40,326 bases of DNA, taken from positions 899,848 to 940,173 of the forward strand of contig BFEA01000070.1 of NCBI GenBank assembly GCA_003427395.1, read 5' to 3'. Below are positions 39,778 to 40,326 of this stretch, piece after piece; the first letter of the stretch is position 1; each line of letters opens with the position of its first letter. The notes below the pieces were generated by a model. The model had not been told where the DNA came from. It did not search any database and saw nothing but the letters and a program-made list of their open reading frames with translations. The translations under genes and the position numbers were made by a program. This DNA is from Chara braunii. Lineage: Eukaryota > Streptophyta > Charophyceae > Charales > Characeae.

Positions 39778-40326
39778 GACTTATCACCTGTGCACCTGAA
39801 TTCAAGTAGCAGCACCATGGATTCATGTGGGACGTACTTCTCTACGCACTTTTACAGACGGGAGATGGTCAGGCTATCGAATGGCTGATTCCTTGGGTGG
39901 CTTGTCCTTCTACTTGTCGTGTATGGGCGGTGTTTTGAGAGTATGACTCTCATATTTCATGATCGAGGATTCGAGCTGCTTGCTTCAAGGTCGGCTCTTC
40001 TGAATCGATTGCTTTGGTTGGATAAGCTTCAAACTACATCGCTGGAATCTTATGTGCCTAAGTGCCTTCATTTCATTCCTCTGTTTCTGGCGATTTGATT
40101 CTCTGGACTTGATTGTTCTATTTCGGTTGATTTGATTGGCAATGCTTTATTTCGATGGGTTTCATTTGGAATCGCTGTTGCCTCTTATGATTGTGATTCG
40201 CAAGAATTGTCTTAAACTAGGGTATGATTGCAACTACTTCGATTGAAATTTGACCAGAGAGGGGAGAAACAGGGAGTAGGAAGTCTGATTGCTTGTTCCC
40301 CCTTCCCCTCCCCCCCCCCCCCCCCC
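39778..40326. other. no gene seen; ends in a C run
   Basis: T-rich plus strand with loose TTGATT/GGATTTG words from 40060. The window ends in about 17 C's (40310-40326), which may mark a contig edge. Confidence 0.5.

Overview
This window looks like repeat-rich nuclear DNA of a eukaryote, most likely a plant or streptophyte alga. The evidence is the LINE type (APE endonuclease, reverse transcriptase and a C-terminal zf-RVT-like Cys/His region of the kind common in plant LINEs), a hAT-type element with CGGGTA-rich ends, and many A/T homopolymers and TA, ATC and GTT microsatellites. The species cannot be fixed from the sequence. I see no intact host gene. Almost everything readable is mobile-element sequence, much of it nested.

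Layout. 0.3-1.4 kb: 3' end of a LINE (copy A). 1.4-4.1 kb: fold-back sequences, a TA-rich stretch with hammerhead-like pieces, and a LINE fragment (D). 4.5-12.5 kb: head-to-tail and head-to-head copies of a GC-rich, non-coding, A-tailed repeat family marked by CTGTAACC boxes (called GTAACC family here), with ATC microsatellites. 12.6-15 kb: isolated LINE-type 3' tails and a LINE fragment (E). 15.0-20.85 kb: a long decayed LINE (copy B) carrying three nested insertions: a GTAACC-family element with a target-site duplication, a short tail-type insertion, and a 1.13-kb hAT-like element with a perfect 8-bp duplication. 21.4-28 kb: more GTAACC-family copies, a small palindromic MITE and a minisatellite. 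28.2-30.5 kb: an ambiguous base beside a 41-A run, a CTC/CTG-rich low-complexity block, more hammerhead-like repeats and a U6-like fragment. 30515-30552 is a Nextera mate-pair junction adapter, so the join there is artificial. 31.4-38.0 kb: a nearly complete LINE on the minus strand (copy C) with a nested 366-bp DNA element. 38.1-40.3 kb: unrecognised sequence with a broken Ser/Thr-rich reading frame.

Main idea. LINE copies A, B and C and the non-coding GTAACC-family elements end in related 3' tails placed just before A-rich sequence. The tail can be folded into short hairpins whose stems differ between copies but stay paired. The LINE tails add a hairpin with a 14-nt loop in all three long copies. 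This fits a LINE reverse transcriptase that recognises a structured 3' tail, with a non-coding family that borrowed the same tail. For three nested insertions, removing the insert and one duplication restores the reading frame of the host LINE exactly, which proves the insertions and orders them in time.
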